Origin: Alphaproteobacteria bacterium
GTDB taxonomy: Bacteria; Pseudomonadota; Alphaproteobacteria; SHVW01
Length of the DNA: 36,770 nt
Direction of reading: 5' to 3'
Assembly: GCA_016869645.1 (NCBI GenBank)
Contig: VGDO01000035.1
Span: forward strand, 1 to 36,770
Each line of letters starts with the position of its first letter. The stretch's first letter is position 1. The position numbers and the translations under genes were made by a program. Under the pieces are notes generated by a model. It did no database searches and had not been told where the DNA came from. It was given only the letters and a program-made list of their open reading frames with translations. Below are positions 22,881 to 30,417 of this stretch, piece by piece.

Positions 22881-23654
22881 ATGCTCCTTGCCATCAACGC
22901 CAACAACACGAACGTCAAGTTCTCGGTCTACGACGGCGATACCGAGCGCGGCGCTTGGCGTTCGGCCACCAACATCAAGCGGACCGGCGACGAATACGCG
23001 GTCTGGATCATCCAGCTCATGGCGCTCAAGGGTCTGGCACCCAGGGACATCGACGCAGCGATCATCGCGACCGTGGTGCCCGAAGCCCTGTTCAATCTCA
23101 AAGTCCTGTGCCGCACCTACTTCGCCTGCGAACCGCAGGTCTTCGGGGAACCCAACGTCATCAAGGGCGTTGAGGCCAAAGTCCAATTTCCCAACGAGGT
23201 CGGCGCCGACCGCCTGATCAACACGCTGGCGGCCCATCACCGCTATGGCGGCCCGGCGATCGTGGTCGACCTGGGGACCGCCACGACCTTCGACGTCGTC
23301 GACGACGACGGCAACTACCGCGGCGGTGTGATCTCGCCGGGCATCAATCTGTCGATGGAGGCGCTGCACATGGCGGCCGCGATGCTGCCCCGCGTTGCGG
23401 TCGCCCGGCCGTCCCGCATCATCGGTACCTCGACCGTCGAGTGCATGAAGTCCGGCGTGTTCTGGGGCTATGTCGGCCTGATCGAGGGACTGATCGAACG
23501 CATCAAGGAGGAATTCGGCAAGCCGATGAAGGTGATTGTGACAGGCGGTTTGGCGCCGCTGTTCGAAGGCGCCACGAAGAAGTTCGATCATGTCGATAGT
23601 GAGCTGACCATGCACGGCCTCGTGCTCGTTCATCGGCTGAATTCGCGCACATGA
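22881..23654 (+). CDS. coaX: Type III pantothenate kinase with altered N-terminal phosphate motif
   Basis: A 257-residue ASKHA-fold protein of the CoaX family, which phosphorylates pantothenate in the first step of CoA synthesis. Family motifs include VGADRLINTLAAHH (Asp110), IVVDLGTATTFDVV (Asp130) and GGVISPGINLSMEALHMA (about 148-165). The N-terminal phosphate motif is odd: it reads MLLAINANNTN, where the family normally has Asp at residue 6 and Gly at residue 8. Both are Asn here and the codons (AAC, AAC) are unambiguous. The rest of the protein is intact. It starts five bases after birA and overlaps rnj by four bases. Confidence 0.92.
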   Translation: MLLAINANNTNVKFSVYDGDTERGAWRSATNIKRTGDEYAVWIIQLMALKGLAPRDIDAAIIATVVPEALFNLKVLCRTYFACEPQVFGEPNVIKGVEAKVQFPNEVGADRLINTLAAHHRYGGPAIVVDLGTATTFDVVDDDGNYRGGVISPGINLSMEALHMAAAMLPRVAVARPSRIIGTSTVECMKSGVFWGYVGLIEGLIERIKEEFGKPMKVIVTGGLAPLFEGATKKFDHVDSELTMHGLVLVHRLNSRT

Positions 23655-25348
23655 ATGCCGTCACCGAGGTTCGGCCGACGGAGCCGCTGCGCCTGAGCAT
23701 GCACGGGGGCGAGCTCTATTTCGTGCCGTTGGGCGGCGCCGGCGAGATTGGCATGAATCTCAACCTGTTCGGCCATCGAGGCAAATGGCTGATGGTTGAC
23801 CTCGGCGTGACGTTTGGCAACGACACCACGCCGGGCATCGAGGTCATCATGCCCGACCCGGCCTTCATCGAGGAGCGTAAGGCCGACCTGGTCGGGTTGG
23901 TGCTGACCCACGCGCACGAAGATCACCTGGGTGCGATCCAGTACCTGTGGCCGCGCCTGCGTTGTCCGGTCTATGCCACGCCGTTCACTGCGGCCGTGCT
24001 GCGCGCCAAGCTGCGTGATGACAATCTGGTCGAGCCCGTCGAGATTCGCGAGGTGCCGATGGGCGGGCGCTTCGAGATCGGCCCCTTCGCGATCGAGCTG
24101 ATCACGCTCACCCATTCCATTCCCGAGCCGAATGCGCTCGTCCTGCGCACCTCCGCCGGCACCGTCCTGCACACCGGCGACTGGAAGTTCGACCCGGAGC
24201 CGCTGACCGGCCCGGCGGCGGACTATGACGCGTTGCGCCGCGTCGGGGACGAGGGAGTGCTGGCCCTGGTCGGCGACTCGACCAATGTCTTCGTGCCGGG
24301 GCAGGCGGGCTCCGAGGCCGATGTGCGCAAGAGTCTGATGGGGCTCATCGGCCGCTTCCGGCATCGCGTGGCAGTCGCCTGCTTCGCCACGAACGTGGCC
24401 CGCCTGGAGAGCGTGGCGCGGGTGGCCGAACGGCACGGCCGCCATGTCGCCCTGGTGGGGCGATCGCTGTGGCGCATTCACGACGCAGCCAAGGCGACCG
24501 GGTATCTCCGGGGGTTGCCCAAGTTCCTCACCGACGAGGAGGCCGGCTTCCTGCCCCGCGACAGCGTTCTCCTGCTGTGCACCGGCAGCCAGGGCGAGCC
24601 GCGTTCCGCGCTGGCGCGCATCGCGTCGGGCAGCCATCCCGAGATCGTGCTCGAAGAGGGGGACGCCGCCGTGTTCTCGTCGCGGGTCATCCCTGGAAAC
24701 GAGCGCTCGATCGCGCTCTTGCAGAACCAGCTCCACGCGCTCGGCGTCGAGGTCGTCACGGCGATCGAAGAGCCGATCCATGTCTCGGGCCATCCCGCAC
24801 GCGACGAGCTGGCTCGCATGTATCAACTCGTACGTCCGCGCGTGGCCGTACCCGTGCATGGCGAGCGGCGCCATCTGGTCGAGCACGCAAGGCTGGCTGA
24901 GCGTTGTCAGGTTCCGCAATCCGTCGTCGTCGGCAATGGTTCGGTCCTCCGGCTGGCGCCCGGTCGCGCGGCACTCATGGGCGAGGTTCAGGCCGGCCGC
25001 CTGGCGGTCGACGGGTCGCGCATCATTCCGATCGATCACGCCGTGGTCAGGACGCGCGCGCGCATCATGCACAACGGCGCCGCCGTCGCGACCCTGGTTG
25101 TCGACAAGGATGGTCGCTTCAAGGCCGATCCGCAGGTGACGGTCCACGGCCTGGTCGACGCGGCAGGCGAGCCCGAGCTCGCTGCGGAGATCGTCGCCGC
25201 CGTTCGCGCGGCGGTCGAGAAGCTGCCGACCCTGACGCGGCGCGATGACGATCAGATCAAGGAAGCCGCAAGGCTCGCCGTGCGCCGGCTCATGAGCGCC
25301 GTGCGCGGCAAGAAGCCGGTCACGGACGTGCACCTGATCAGGGTCTAG
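23651..25348 (+). CDS. rnj: Ribonuclease J
   Basis: A 565-residue metallo-beta-lactamase/beta-CASP ribonuclease with 5'-3' exonuclease and endonuclease activity in RNA maturation and decay. The metal-binding motif HAHEDH (His87, His89, Asp91, His92) and LTHSIPEPN near 151-159 are present. HTGDWKFDPEPL follows, then the beta-CASP motifs including CTGSQGEPRSAL and HVSGHPARDEL. The C-terminal domain after about residue 445 is the usual oligomerisation part. The ATGA overlap with coaX, without a clear Shine-Dalgarno, suggests translation by coupling. Confidence 0.96.
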   Translation: MNAVTEVRPTEPLRLSMHGGELYFVPLGGAGEIGMNLNLFGHRGKWLMVDLGVTFGNDTTPGIEVIMPDPAFIEERKADLVGLVLTHAHEDHLGAIQYLWPRLRCPVYATPFTAAVLRAKLRDDNLVEPVEIREVPMGGRFEIGPFAIELITLTHSIPEPNALVLRTSAGTVLHTGDWKFDPEPLTGPAADYDALRRVGDEGVLALVGDSTNVFVPGQAGSEADVRKSLMGLIGRFRHRVAVACFATNVARLESVARVAERHGRHVALVGRSLWRIHDAAKATGYLRGLPKFLTDEEAGFLPRDSVLLLCTGSQGEPRSALARIASGSHPEIVLEEGDAAVFSSRVIPGNERSIALLQNQLHALGVEVVTAIEEPIHVSGHPARDELARMYQLVRPRVAVPVHGERRHLVEHARLAERCQVPQSVVVGNGSVLRLAPGRAALMGEVQAGRLAVDGSRIIPIDHAVVRTRARIMHNGAAVATLVVDKDGRFKADPQVTVHGLVDAAGEPELAAEIVAAVRAAVEKLPTLTRRDDDQIKEAARLAVRRLMSAVRGKKPVTDVHLIRV

Positions 25349-25358
25349 GAGTGGAGCT

Positions 25359-25763
25359 ATGATCGGCAGGCTCAATCACGTGGCGATCGTCGTCCCCGAC
25401 CTGGCGAAGGCCGCCGCCGTCTACCGCGAGACGCTGGGTGCCAAGGTTTCCGCACCCCAGGCCTTGCCGGCGCACGGCGTCACGGTCGTGTTCGTCGAGT
25501 TGCCCAACACCAAGATCGAGCTGCTCGAGCCGCTGGGCGCGAGCTCGCCGGTGAAGAGCTTTCTCGAGCGCAATCCGGCCGGCGGCATGCACCACGTCTG
25601 CTACGAGGTCGACGACATCATCGCGGCGCGCGACCGCATGAAGGCGCAGGGCGCGCGCGTGATCGGCGATGGCGAGCCCAAGATCGGCGCCCACGACAAG
25701 CCGGTGCTGTTCCTTCATCCCAAGGATTTCTGCGGCACGCTGGTCGAGCTGGAGCAGGCCTGA
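25359..25763 (+). CDS. mce: Methylmalonyl-CoA epimerase
   Basis: A 134-residue VOC-superfamily enzyme that interconverts (R)- and (S)-methylmalonyl-CoA in propionyl-CoA and branched-chain catabolism. The two beta-alpha-beta-beta-beta halves are visible. Likely metal ligands are His7 (LNHVAIVV), His78 or His79 (GMHHVCYEV) and Glu130 (TLVELEQA). GGAG at 25353-25356 supports ATG 25359. It follows rnj by ten bases, suggesting the same transcript. Confidence 0.95.
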   Translation: MIGRLNHVAIVVPDLAKAAAVYRETLGAKVSAPQALPAHGVTVVFVELPNTKIELLEPLGASSPVKSFLERNPAGGMHHVCYEVDDIIAARDRMKAQGARVIGDGEPKIGAHDKPVLFLHPKDFCGTLVELEQA

Positions 25764-25800
25764 GTCCGGATTCGGTGACGGGAAGAGGCGGGGACGCGGC

Positions 25801-26040
25801 GTGACGTGGGTGACCGGCACAGTTCTCTACATCGTCATCTGGTGGCTCGTGCTGTTCACGGTGCTCCCGTGGGGCGTCAAGGTGCCCGACAAGGTCGAGC
25901 CGGGCATGGCGACGAGCGCGCCGGAGCAGCCACGCATGTGGCTCAAGCTCGGTATCACGTCGGGGATCTCGGCCTTGATCTGGTCGATCTGCTACCTGAT
26001 CATCACCTCCGACCTGATCACTCTGAGGCCGCCGCCGTGA
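25801..26040 (+). CDS. DUF1467-like two-helix membrane protein
   Basis: A 79-residue protein starting at GTG 25801 after a GAGGCGGGGA stretch. Two hydrophobic helices (about residues 8-25 and 52-70) flank a polar loop containing LPWGVKVPDKVEPGMA and APEQPRMW. I recognise this as the DUF1467 type, commonly found next to mce in alphaproteobacteria; its function is unknown. The last four bases, GTGA, overlap the start of tag. Confidence 0.85.
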   Translation: MTWVTGTVLYIVIWWLVLFTVLPWGVKVPDKVEPGMATSAPEQPRMWLKLGITSGISALIWSICYLIITSDLITLRPPP

Positions 26041-26612
26041 GCCAAGCTGTCAAATTCGTCGCGCCGAAGGCCAATGGCTATTGCGAGGCGGCTCCGGGGC
26101 ATCCGGTTCACGGCCCCTACCACGATACCGAGTACGGGTTCCACAATCGCGACGACGCGGTCCTGTTCGAGCGCCTCGCACTCGAGATCAACCAGGCCGG
26201 TCTGTCGTGGCTCACGATTCTCAACAAGCGTGCAGCATTCATGGCTGCCTTCGAAGGCTTCGATCCAGATCGCGTCGCACGCTATGGGGCGCGGCAAAAG
26301 GCCCGGCTGTTGAAGGACGCGGGCATCATCCGCAACCGGCTCAAGATCGAGGCCGTCATCGACAATGCCAGGGTGGTGTGCGAGCTCCGCGATCGTCACG
26401 GCTCGTTTGCCGGATGGCTCGATCTGCATCATCCCCGGCCGAAGGACCAATGGGTCAAGCTGTTCAAGCAGACCTTCCGCTTCACCGGCGGCGAGATCGT
26501 GGGCGAGTTCCTGATGAGCCTGGGCTATCTGCCGGGCGCTCATCACGCGGGGTGCCCGGTCTTCAAGAAAATCGCACAGCAGAAGCCGCCGTGGATGGCA
26601 TTGGCAAAATAA
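26037..26612 (+). CDS. tag: DNA-3-methyladenine glycosylase I
   Basis: A 191-residue base-excision repair enzyme that removes 3-methyladenine. Tag-family features are YHDTEYG near 28-34, LFERLALEINQAGLSWLTIL (43-62) and the zinc-site candidates Cys16, His29, His169 or His170 and Cys173 (HHAGCPVF). The start GTG 26037 gives a four-base overlap with the DUF1467-like gene and is the only start that does not run far into that gene. A strong terminator hairpin begins one base after the stop codon. Confidence 0.93.
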   Translation: MSQAVKFVAPKANGYCEAAPGHPVHGPYHDTEYGFHNRDDAVLFERLALEINQAGLSWLTILNKRAAFMAAFEGFDPDRVARYGARQKARLLKDAGIIRNRLKIEAVIDNARVVCELRDRHGSFAGWLDLHHPRPKDQWVKLFKQTFRFTGGEIVGEFLMSLGYLPGAHHAGCPVFKKIAQQKPPWMALAK

Positions 26613-26646
26613 AAAATGGCAAAGACCGTGAGGTCTTTGCCATTTT
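26613..26646. terminator. Bidirectional terminator after tag
   Basis: A perfect 15-bp stem (26613-26627 with 26632-26646) encloses a GTGA tetraloop and has A-rich and T-rich ends, so it can work on both strands. It starts immediately after the tag stop codon and probably ends the nuo-to-tag transcript. The downstream 140 bases to the permease terminator hold no gene that I can support. Confidence 0.95.
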
Positions 26647-26787
26647 ACTTGAACCGGCCGCAAAACGATCCGGCTTTGATTTGCCGTTCGCTTGCGCCGC
26701 TCTAGACGCCGCATCTCCCTAAACTTGGACCGTGGCGCATCGTTACTTGATGCTGCCTCTCTTGTGGGCTGACCGTACAAAATTTTG

Positions 26788-26823
26788 CCGGCGGCGTCAC
26801 GCGGAATCTCGTCGCGCCGCCGG
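26788..26823 (-). terminator. Hairpin at the 3' end of the purine permease gene
   Basis: CCGGCGGCG (26788-26796) pairs with CGCCGCCGG (26815-26823) across an 18-base loop. On the minus strand it lies just after the permease stop codon and is followed by CAAAATTTTG, not by a plain T-run. A terminator is likely but not textbook. Confidence 0.5.
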
Positions 26824-26832
26824 TTCGAGGTT

Positions 26833-28122
26833 CTAGAGCAACGCGAACTTGATGACGAAGACGACCGCCAGCACGCCGACGGCCGGGCTGATGTCGCTGA
26901 TGCGGCCGGACAGCAGCTTGATGGCAGCATAGGAGATGAAGCCGAAGCCGATGCCGTGTGCGATCGAGAACGTCAGCGGCATGGCGAGCGCGGTCACGAC
27001 CGCGGGCGCATATTCCGTGACATCGTCCCAATCGATCTCGGTCAGGCCGCGCGCCATCAGGCATGCGACGAAGAGCAGGGCGGGCGCGGTGGCATAGGCG
27101 GGCACCGAGGTGGCGAGCGGCGCCAGGAACAACGACAAGAGGAACAGGGCGGCGACCACCACGGCGGTCAGGCCCGTGCGGCCGCCGGCGCGCACGCCGG
27201 CCGCGCTCTCGATGTAGCTGACGGTGGTCGACGTTCCGAGCACGCCCGAGGCCATGGCCGCCGCGCTGTCGGTGATCAGCACCTTGTTCATGCGCGGCAC
27301 CTTGCCCTCGGCATCGATGATGCCGATGCGATGGGCCAAGCCGATCAAGGTGCCGGCGTTGTCGAACATGTCCACCAGCAGGAAGGTGAAGACGATGGCG
27401 ACGAGACCGAGGCTGAGCGCGCCGGCAAGGTCCATCTTCATGAAGGTGGGGGCGAGGCTGGGCGGCGCCGACACGATGCCGTTGAAGGGCGACAGGCCGA
27501 GCACGATGCCGACCGCCGTCGTGCCCAGAATGGCAATCATGATGGCGCCGGGCACGCGGCGCGCGTCGAGCGCGATCATGACGAAGAAGCCGAGCACCGC
27601 CAGCACGACACTCGCTTCGGTCAGCTTGCCGACCGTGACAAAGGTCGCGGGGTGGGCCGCAACGATGCCGGCGTTCTTGAGCGCGATGATGCCGAGGAAC
27701 AGCCCGATGCCGGCGGAGATCGCCAGCTTGAGCGAACGCGGGATGCTGTTGATGATCCATTCGCGGACCGGCGTGACGCTGAGCGCCAGGAAGATGACAC
27801 CGGAGATGAAGACCGCGCCGAGCGCCACCTCCCAGGGATGTCCCATGCCCTTGACGACGCCATAGGCGAAGAAGGCGTTGAGACCCATGCCCGGCGCGAG
27901 CGCAATCGGATAATTGGCGTAGATGCCCATGAGCAGGCTGCCGAATGCGGCCGCAAGGCAGGTCGCCACGAAGACGGCGCCGTGATCCATGCCGGCGTCC
28001 TTCAGGATCGCCGGGTTGACGAAGATGATGTAGGCCATGGTCAGGAAGGTGGTGAGTCCCGCCACCACCTCGGTGCGCATGTCAGTCTTGTTCTCAGCGA
28101 GCTGGAAATATTGAGCGATCAT
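26833..28122 (-). CDS. NCS2/AzgA-type purine (hypoxanthine/guanine/adenine) permease
   Basis: A 429-residue membrane transporter with about twelve to fourteen hydrophobic segments, of the AzgA/GhxP branch of nucleobase permeases that take up purines with protons. Motifs are FVNPAILKDAG near the start, APGMGLNAFFAYGVVKGMG (helix 3 region), and the substrate-helix stretch TEIDWDDVTEYAPAVVTALA. The start at 28122 (MIAQYFQLAENK) has GGGGGAAGG a few bases upstream on the minus strand; longer extensions are not family-like. No purine riboswitch is recognisable in the 102-base gap before the divergent neighbour. Confidence 0.9.
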   Translation of the reverse strand: MIAQYFQLAENKTDMRTEVVAGLTTFLTMAYIIFVNPAILKDAGMDHGAVFVATCLAAAFGSLLMGIYANYPIALAPGMGLNAFFAYGVVKGMGHPWEVALGAVFISGVIFLALSVTPVREWIINSIPRSLKLAISAGIGLFLGIIALKNAGIVAAHPATFVTVGKLTEASVVLAVLGFFVMIALDARRVPGAIMIAILGTTAVGIVLGLSPFNGIVSAPPSLAPTFMKMDLAGALSLGLVAIVFTFLLVDMFDNAGTLIGLAHRIGIIDAEGKVPRMNKVLITDSAAAMASGVLGTSTTVSYIESAAGVRAGGRTGLTAVVVAALFLLSLFLAPLATSVPAYATAPALLFVACLMARGLTEIDWDDVTEYAPAVVTALAMPLTFSIAHGIGFGFISYAAIKLLSGRISDISPAVGVLAVVFVIKFALL

Positions 28123-28212
28123 GGCGACCTTCCCCCTCTTGGAAGCCGAAGCGCTGGGCAGTAGATATCTGATTCGGGGGACTTGGCTATCGCTAAATTG
28201 GCGACTCGGGAT

Positions 28213-28218
28213 TAGAAT
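28213..28218 (+). promoter_or_regulatory. Possible -10 box directly before the exported-protein gene
   Basis: TAGAAT ends six bases before ATG 28225, so transcription would start at about the start codon. No Shine-Dalgarno is visible. No convincing -35 box lies 16-18 bases upstream, so support is limited. Confidence 0.3.
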
Positions 28219-28224
28219 AAACCG

Positions 28225-28656
28225 ATGCGATTCGCCCCGACAGCCGCGGCTATCTTGACTGCGTTTCCCTTGGGCTTTGCCGCGCCGACAGAGGCCCAGG
28301 AGCGCACCACGGTCACGGTCAGCGATGCCGATTGCCGCAAGCTGGTCGAGCATCAGCCCTCGGCTGACGTCGCCTACAAGCCGGGCGTCGATGTACGCGG
28401 TCGTCCGGTGGCGCCCGCCGACCTGCCGAGCAACGCCTCGCCGATCAAAATGCCTGACGTCATCGAGATCCCGATCTCCATCGATCTCAGCAATCGCCTG
28501 GCGCCGTCGCTCCAGGGCACGCTCTACCGGCCGGAGGCGCGCATCGGCACCGTCTCCGTGCGCGGCAACCAGGTTTTTTTCAACAACGAGCCGCTGAGCG
28601 GGGCTGATCAGGCGGCCTTCGCGCAGGCCTGCGCCCAGCGCCAGCGCAAGCCCTGA
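28225..28656 (+). CDS. Small exported protein of unknown function
   Basis: A 143-residue protein with an N-terminal signal peptide (a basic start, then a hydrophobic stretch to about residue 20; cleavage likely near 20-25). The mature part has two cysteines, Cys37 and Cys136, that could form a disulfide. Its central region, rich in Pro, Val and Ile, includes KPGVDVRGRPVAPADLP and MPDVIEIPISIDL. I do not recognise a named family. It resembles conserved periplasmic proteins of alphaproteobacteria, and codon use is like its neighbours. It is divergent from the purine permease and convergent with gcdH. Confidence 0.8.
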   Translation: MRFAPTAAAILTAFPLGFAAPTEAQERTTVTVSDADCRKLVEHQPSADVAYKPGVDVRGRPVAPADLPSNASPIKMPDVIEIPISIDLSNRLAPSLQGTLYRPEARIGTVSVRGNQVFFNNEPLSGADQAAFAQACAQRQRKP

Positions 28657-28674
28657 ACGCCGGATTCGGTCGGT

Positions 28675-29886
28675 CTATTTGCCGGTGAACGCCTCGAGGC
28701 CGGTCTGCGCGCGGCCGAGGATGAGGGCATGAATGTCGTGCGTGCCCTCATAGGTGTTGACGGCCTCCAGGTTCATGACGTGGCGGATCACGTGGAACTC
28801 GTCGGCCACGCCATTGCCGCCGTGCATGTCGCGCGCCTGGCGCACGATGTCGAGCGCCTTGCCGCAATTGTTGCGCTTGATCAGTGAGATCATCTCCGGT
28901 GCCCAGCGGCCGTCATCCTTGAGGCGGCCGACGCGGAGCGCCGCCTGGAGGCCTAGGGTGATCTCGGTCTGCATGTCCGCCAGCTTCTTCTGGATGAGCT
29001 GAGTGGCAGCGAGCGGCCGGCCGAACTGCTGGCGGGCGAGCGTGTACTCGCGCGCGGCGTGCCAGCAGAACTCGGCAGCTCCCATCGCGCCCCAGGCGAT
29101 GCCGTAGCGCGCCTTGTTGAGGCAGCCGAAAGGTCCCGCCAGGCCTTTGGCGTTGGGCAGCAGGTTCTCCTCGGGCACCGGCACATCGTCCATGACGATC
29201 TCGCCGGTGACCGAGGCGCGCAGCGAGAACTTGCCCTCGATCTTCGGCGCCGACAGGCCCTTCATGCCCTTTTCCAGGATGAAGCCGCGGATCACGCCAT
29301 CCTCAGTCTTGGCCCAGACGACGAACACGTCAGCGATCGGCGAATTGGTGATCCACATCTTGGCGCCCTTCAGCACGTAGCCGTTGGACGACTTGGTCGC
29401 CCGCGTCTTCATGCTGCCGGGATCCGAGCCGTGGTCGGGCTCGGTCAGGCCAAAGCAGCCGACCCATTCGCCGGTAGCGAGCTTGGGCAGGTATTTCTGG
29501 CGCTGGGCCTCGCTGCCATAGGCGTTGATCGGATGCATGACCAGGGAGGACTGCACGCTCATCGCCGAGCGGTAGCTCGAATCGACGCGCTCGACCTCGC
29601 GCGCGATCAGGCCGTAGGACACGTAGTTGATGCCGGCGCAGCCATAGCCTTGGATGGTCGAGCCGAGAAAGCCGAGCGCGCCCATCTCGTTCATGATCTC
29701 CCGGTGGAAGATCTCGTGGCGATTGGCCTCGAGGATGCGCGGCATCAGCTTTTCCTGGCAGTAGGCGCGCGCGGCATCCCGGATCATGCGCTCGTCTTCG
29801 GTCAACTGATCGTCGAGCAGCAGCGGGTCGTCCCACTGGAAACTGGCCTTTGCGCTCTTGGGCGCGGGTTTGGCGGCGACGGACAT
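28675..29886 (-). CDS. gcdH: Glutaryl-CoA dehydrogenase
   Basis: A 403-residue FAD-dependent acyl-CoA dehydrogenase that oxidatively decarboxylates glutaryl-CoA to crotonyl-CoA in lysine and aromatic catabolism. The sequence is close to glutaryl-CoA dehydrogenases along its length: [16 protein letters not shown] with the substrate Arg at 106, [13 protein letters not shown] at 144-156, [20 protein letters not shown], and the catalytic Glu380 in [17 protein letters not shown]. The start at 29886 has CGGAG eight bases upstream; a longer form to 29982 adds unusual residues. It stands alone, with no other lysine-degradation gene in the window. Confidence 0.94.
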   Translation of the reverse strand: MSVAAKPAPKSAKASFQWDDPLLLDDQLTEDERMIRDAARAYCQEKLMPRILEANRHEIFHREIMNEMGALGFLGSTIQGYGCAGINYVSYGLIAREVERVDSSYRSAMSVQSSLVMHPINAYGSEAQRQKYLPKLATGEWVGCFGLTEPDHGSDPGSMKTRATKSSNGYVLKGAKMWITNSPIADVFVVWAKTEDGVIRGFILEKGMKGLSAPKIEGKFSLRASVTGEIVMDDVPVPEENLLPNAKGLAGPFGCLNKARYGIAWGAMGAAEFCWHAAREYTLARQQFGRPLAATQLIQKKLADMQTEITLGLQAALRVGRLKDDGRWAPEMISLIKRNNCGKALDIVRQARDMHGGNGVADEFHVIRHVMNLEAVNTYEGTHDIHALILGRAQTGLEAFTGK

Positions 29887-29996
29887 GATTTGAACTCCGA
29901 TCAAAGCGGCAGCGCCGCTGACATTGACCAACAGAGAATCACGCGGCCGCCGGTTATGCAAGATTGCCGGGTTTGAACGCATGCGTACGGTTCGGC

Positions 29997-30025
29997 TCGC
30001 CAGAATGCGGGTGTTGCGAGATAAT
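29997..30025 (+). promoter_or_regulatory. Candidate promoter of the small DUF6898-like gene
   Basis: TCGCCA (29997-30002), a 17-base spacer and GATAAT (30020-30025) give four and five matches to the -35 and -10 consensus. The predicted transcript start is about 35 bases before ATG 30067. Confidence 0.5.
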
Positions 30026-30066
30026 GGTGCACCCTGTTGGAGCCCACCGGTGGGCGGCGTCGGATC

Positions 30067-30291
30067 ATGCGTGACGACGACATCATCATCGAATTCAGCC
30101 GCGTCGGCGCCTATGTCAAGGTGACCGCGGTCGATCCTGTCTCGCTGATGGAGGCGTCGATCGTCGGCCCGGCCTCGTCCTCGCCCGAGACGCTGAAGCG
30201 GACGGCCCTGCAGAAACTGCGCTTTGTCCTGTCCAAGCGAAGCCCCGGCACGTCCGGCGGCGGCTCAGGAGGCGGCTCGGTCGTCGTCTAG
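30067..30291 (+). CDS. Small DUF6898-like protein
   Basis: A 74-residue soluble protein. The core ([19 protein letters not shown], then [21 protein letters not shown]) resembles the small alphaproteobacterial family known as DUF6898; the family name is from memory and should be checked. The tail is Gly/Ser-rich ([12 protein letters not shown]). The start is taken as ATG 30067; an in-frame TTG at 30037 would add ten residues. It has its own promoter-like sequence and lies 126 bases before livH. Function unknown. Confidence 0.7.
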   Translation: MRDDDIIIEFSRVGAYVKVTAVDPVSLMEASIVGPASSSPETLKRTALQKLRFVLSKRSPGTSGGGSGGGSVVV

Positions 30292-30318
30292 GGCGCGGAA
30301 CCAGCAAGACTATTGTCT

Positions 30319-30346
30319 TTGCTGCGCTGCACGAAATAGGTTACAG
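30319..30346 (+). promoter_or_regulatory. Candidate promoter of the liv operon
   Basis: TTGCTG (30319-30324), a 16-base spacer and TTACAG (30341-30346) lie about 70 bases before livH. The box pair follows the same TTG/TTAC pattern as the HU and tRNA promoters. Confidence 0.4.
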
Positions 30347-30417
30347 GGATGGGACAGGAGCCGGGCCAGACGGGAACAACCCGCCGGCCGAGGGGAGTGG
30401 CAGGGGCGGCAGGCTAG

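Noticed and set aside
26578..26740. Short minus-strand frame with AGGGAG before an ATG, opposite the end of tag
   Set aside because: It would have to read through the 15-bp terminator hairpin and into the antisense of tag; the product has no plausible features.
28123..28224. Search for a purine riboswitch before the AzgA-type permease
   Set aside because: The gap is 102 bases, contains no recognisable purine aptamer core and is shared with a divergent gene.
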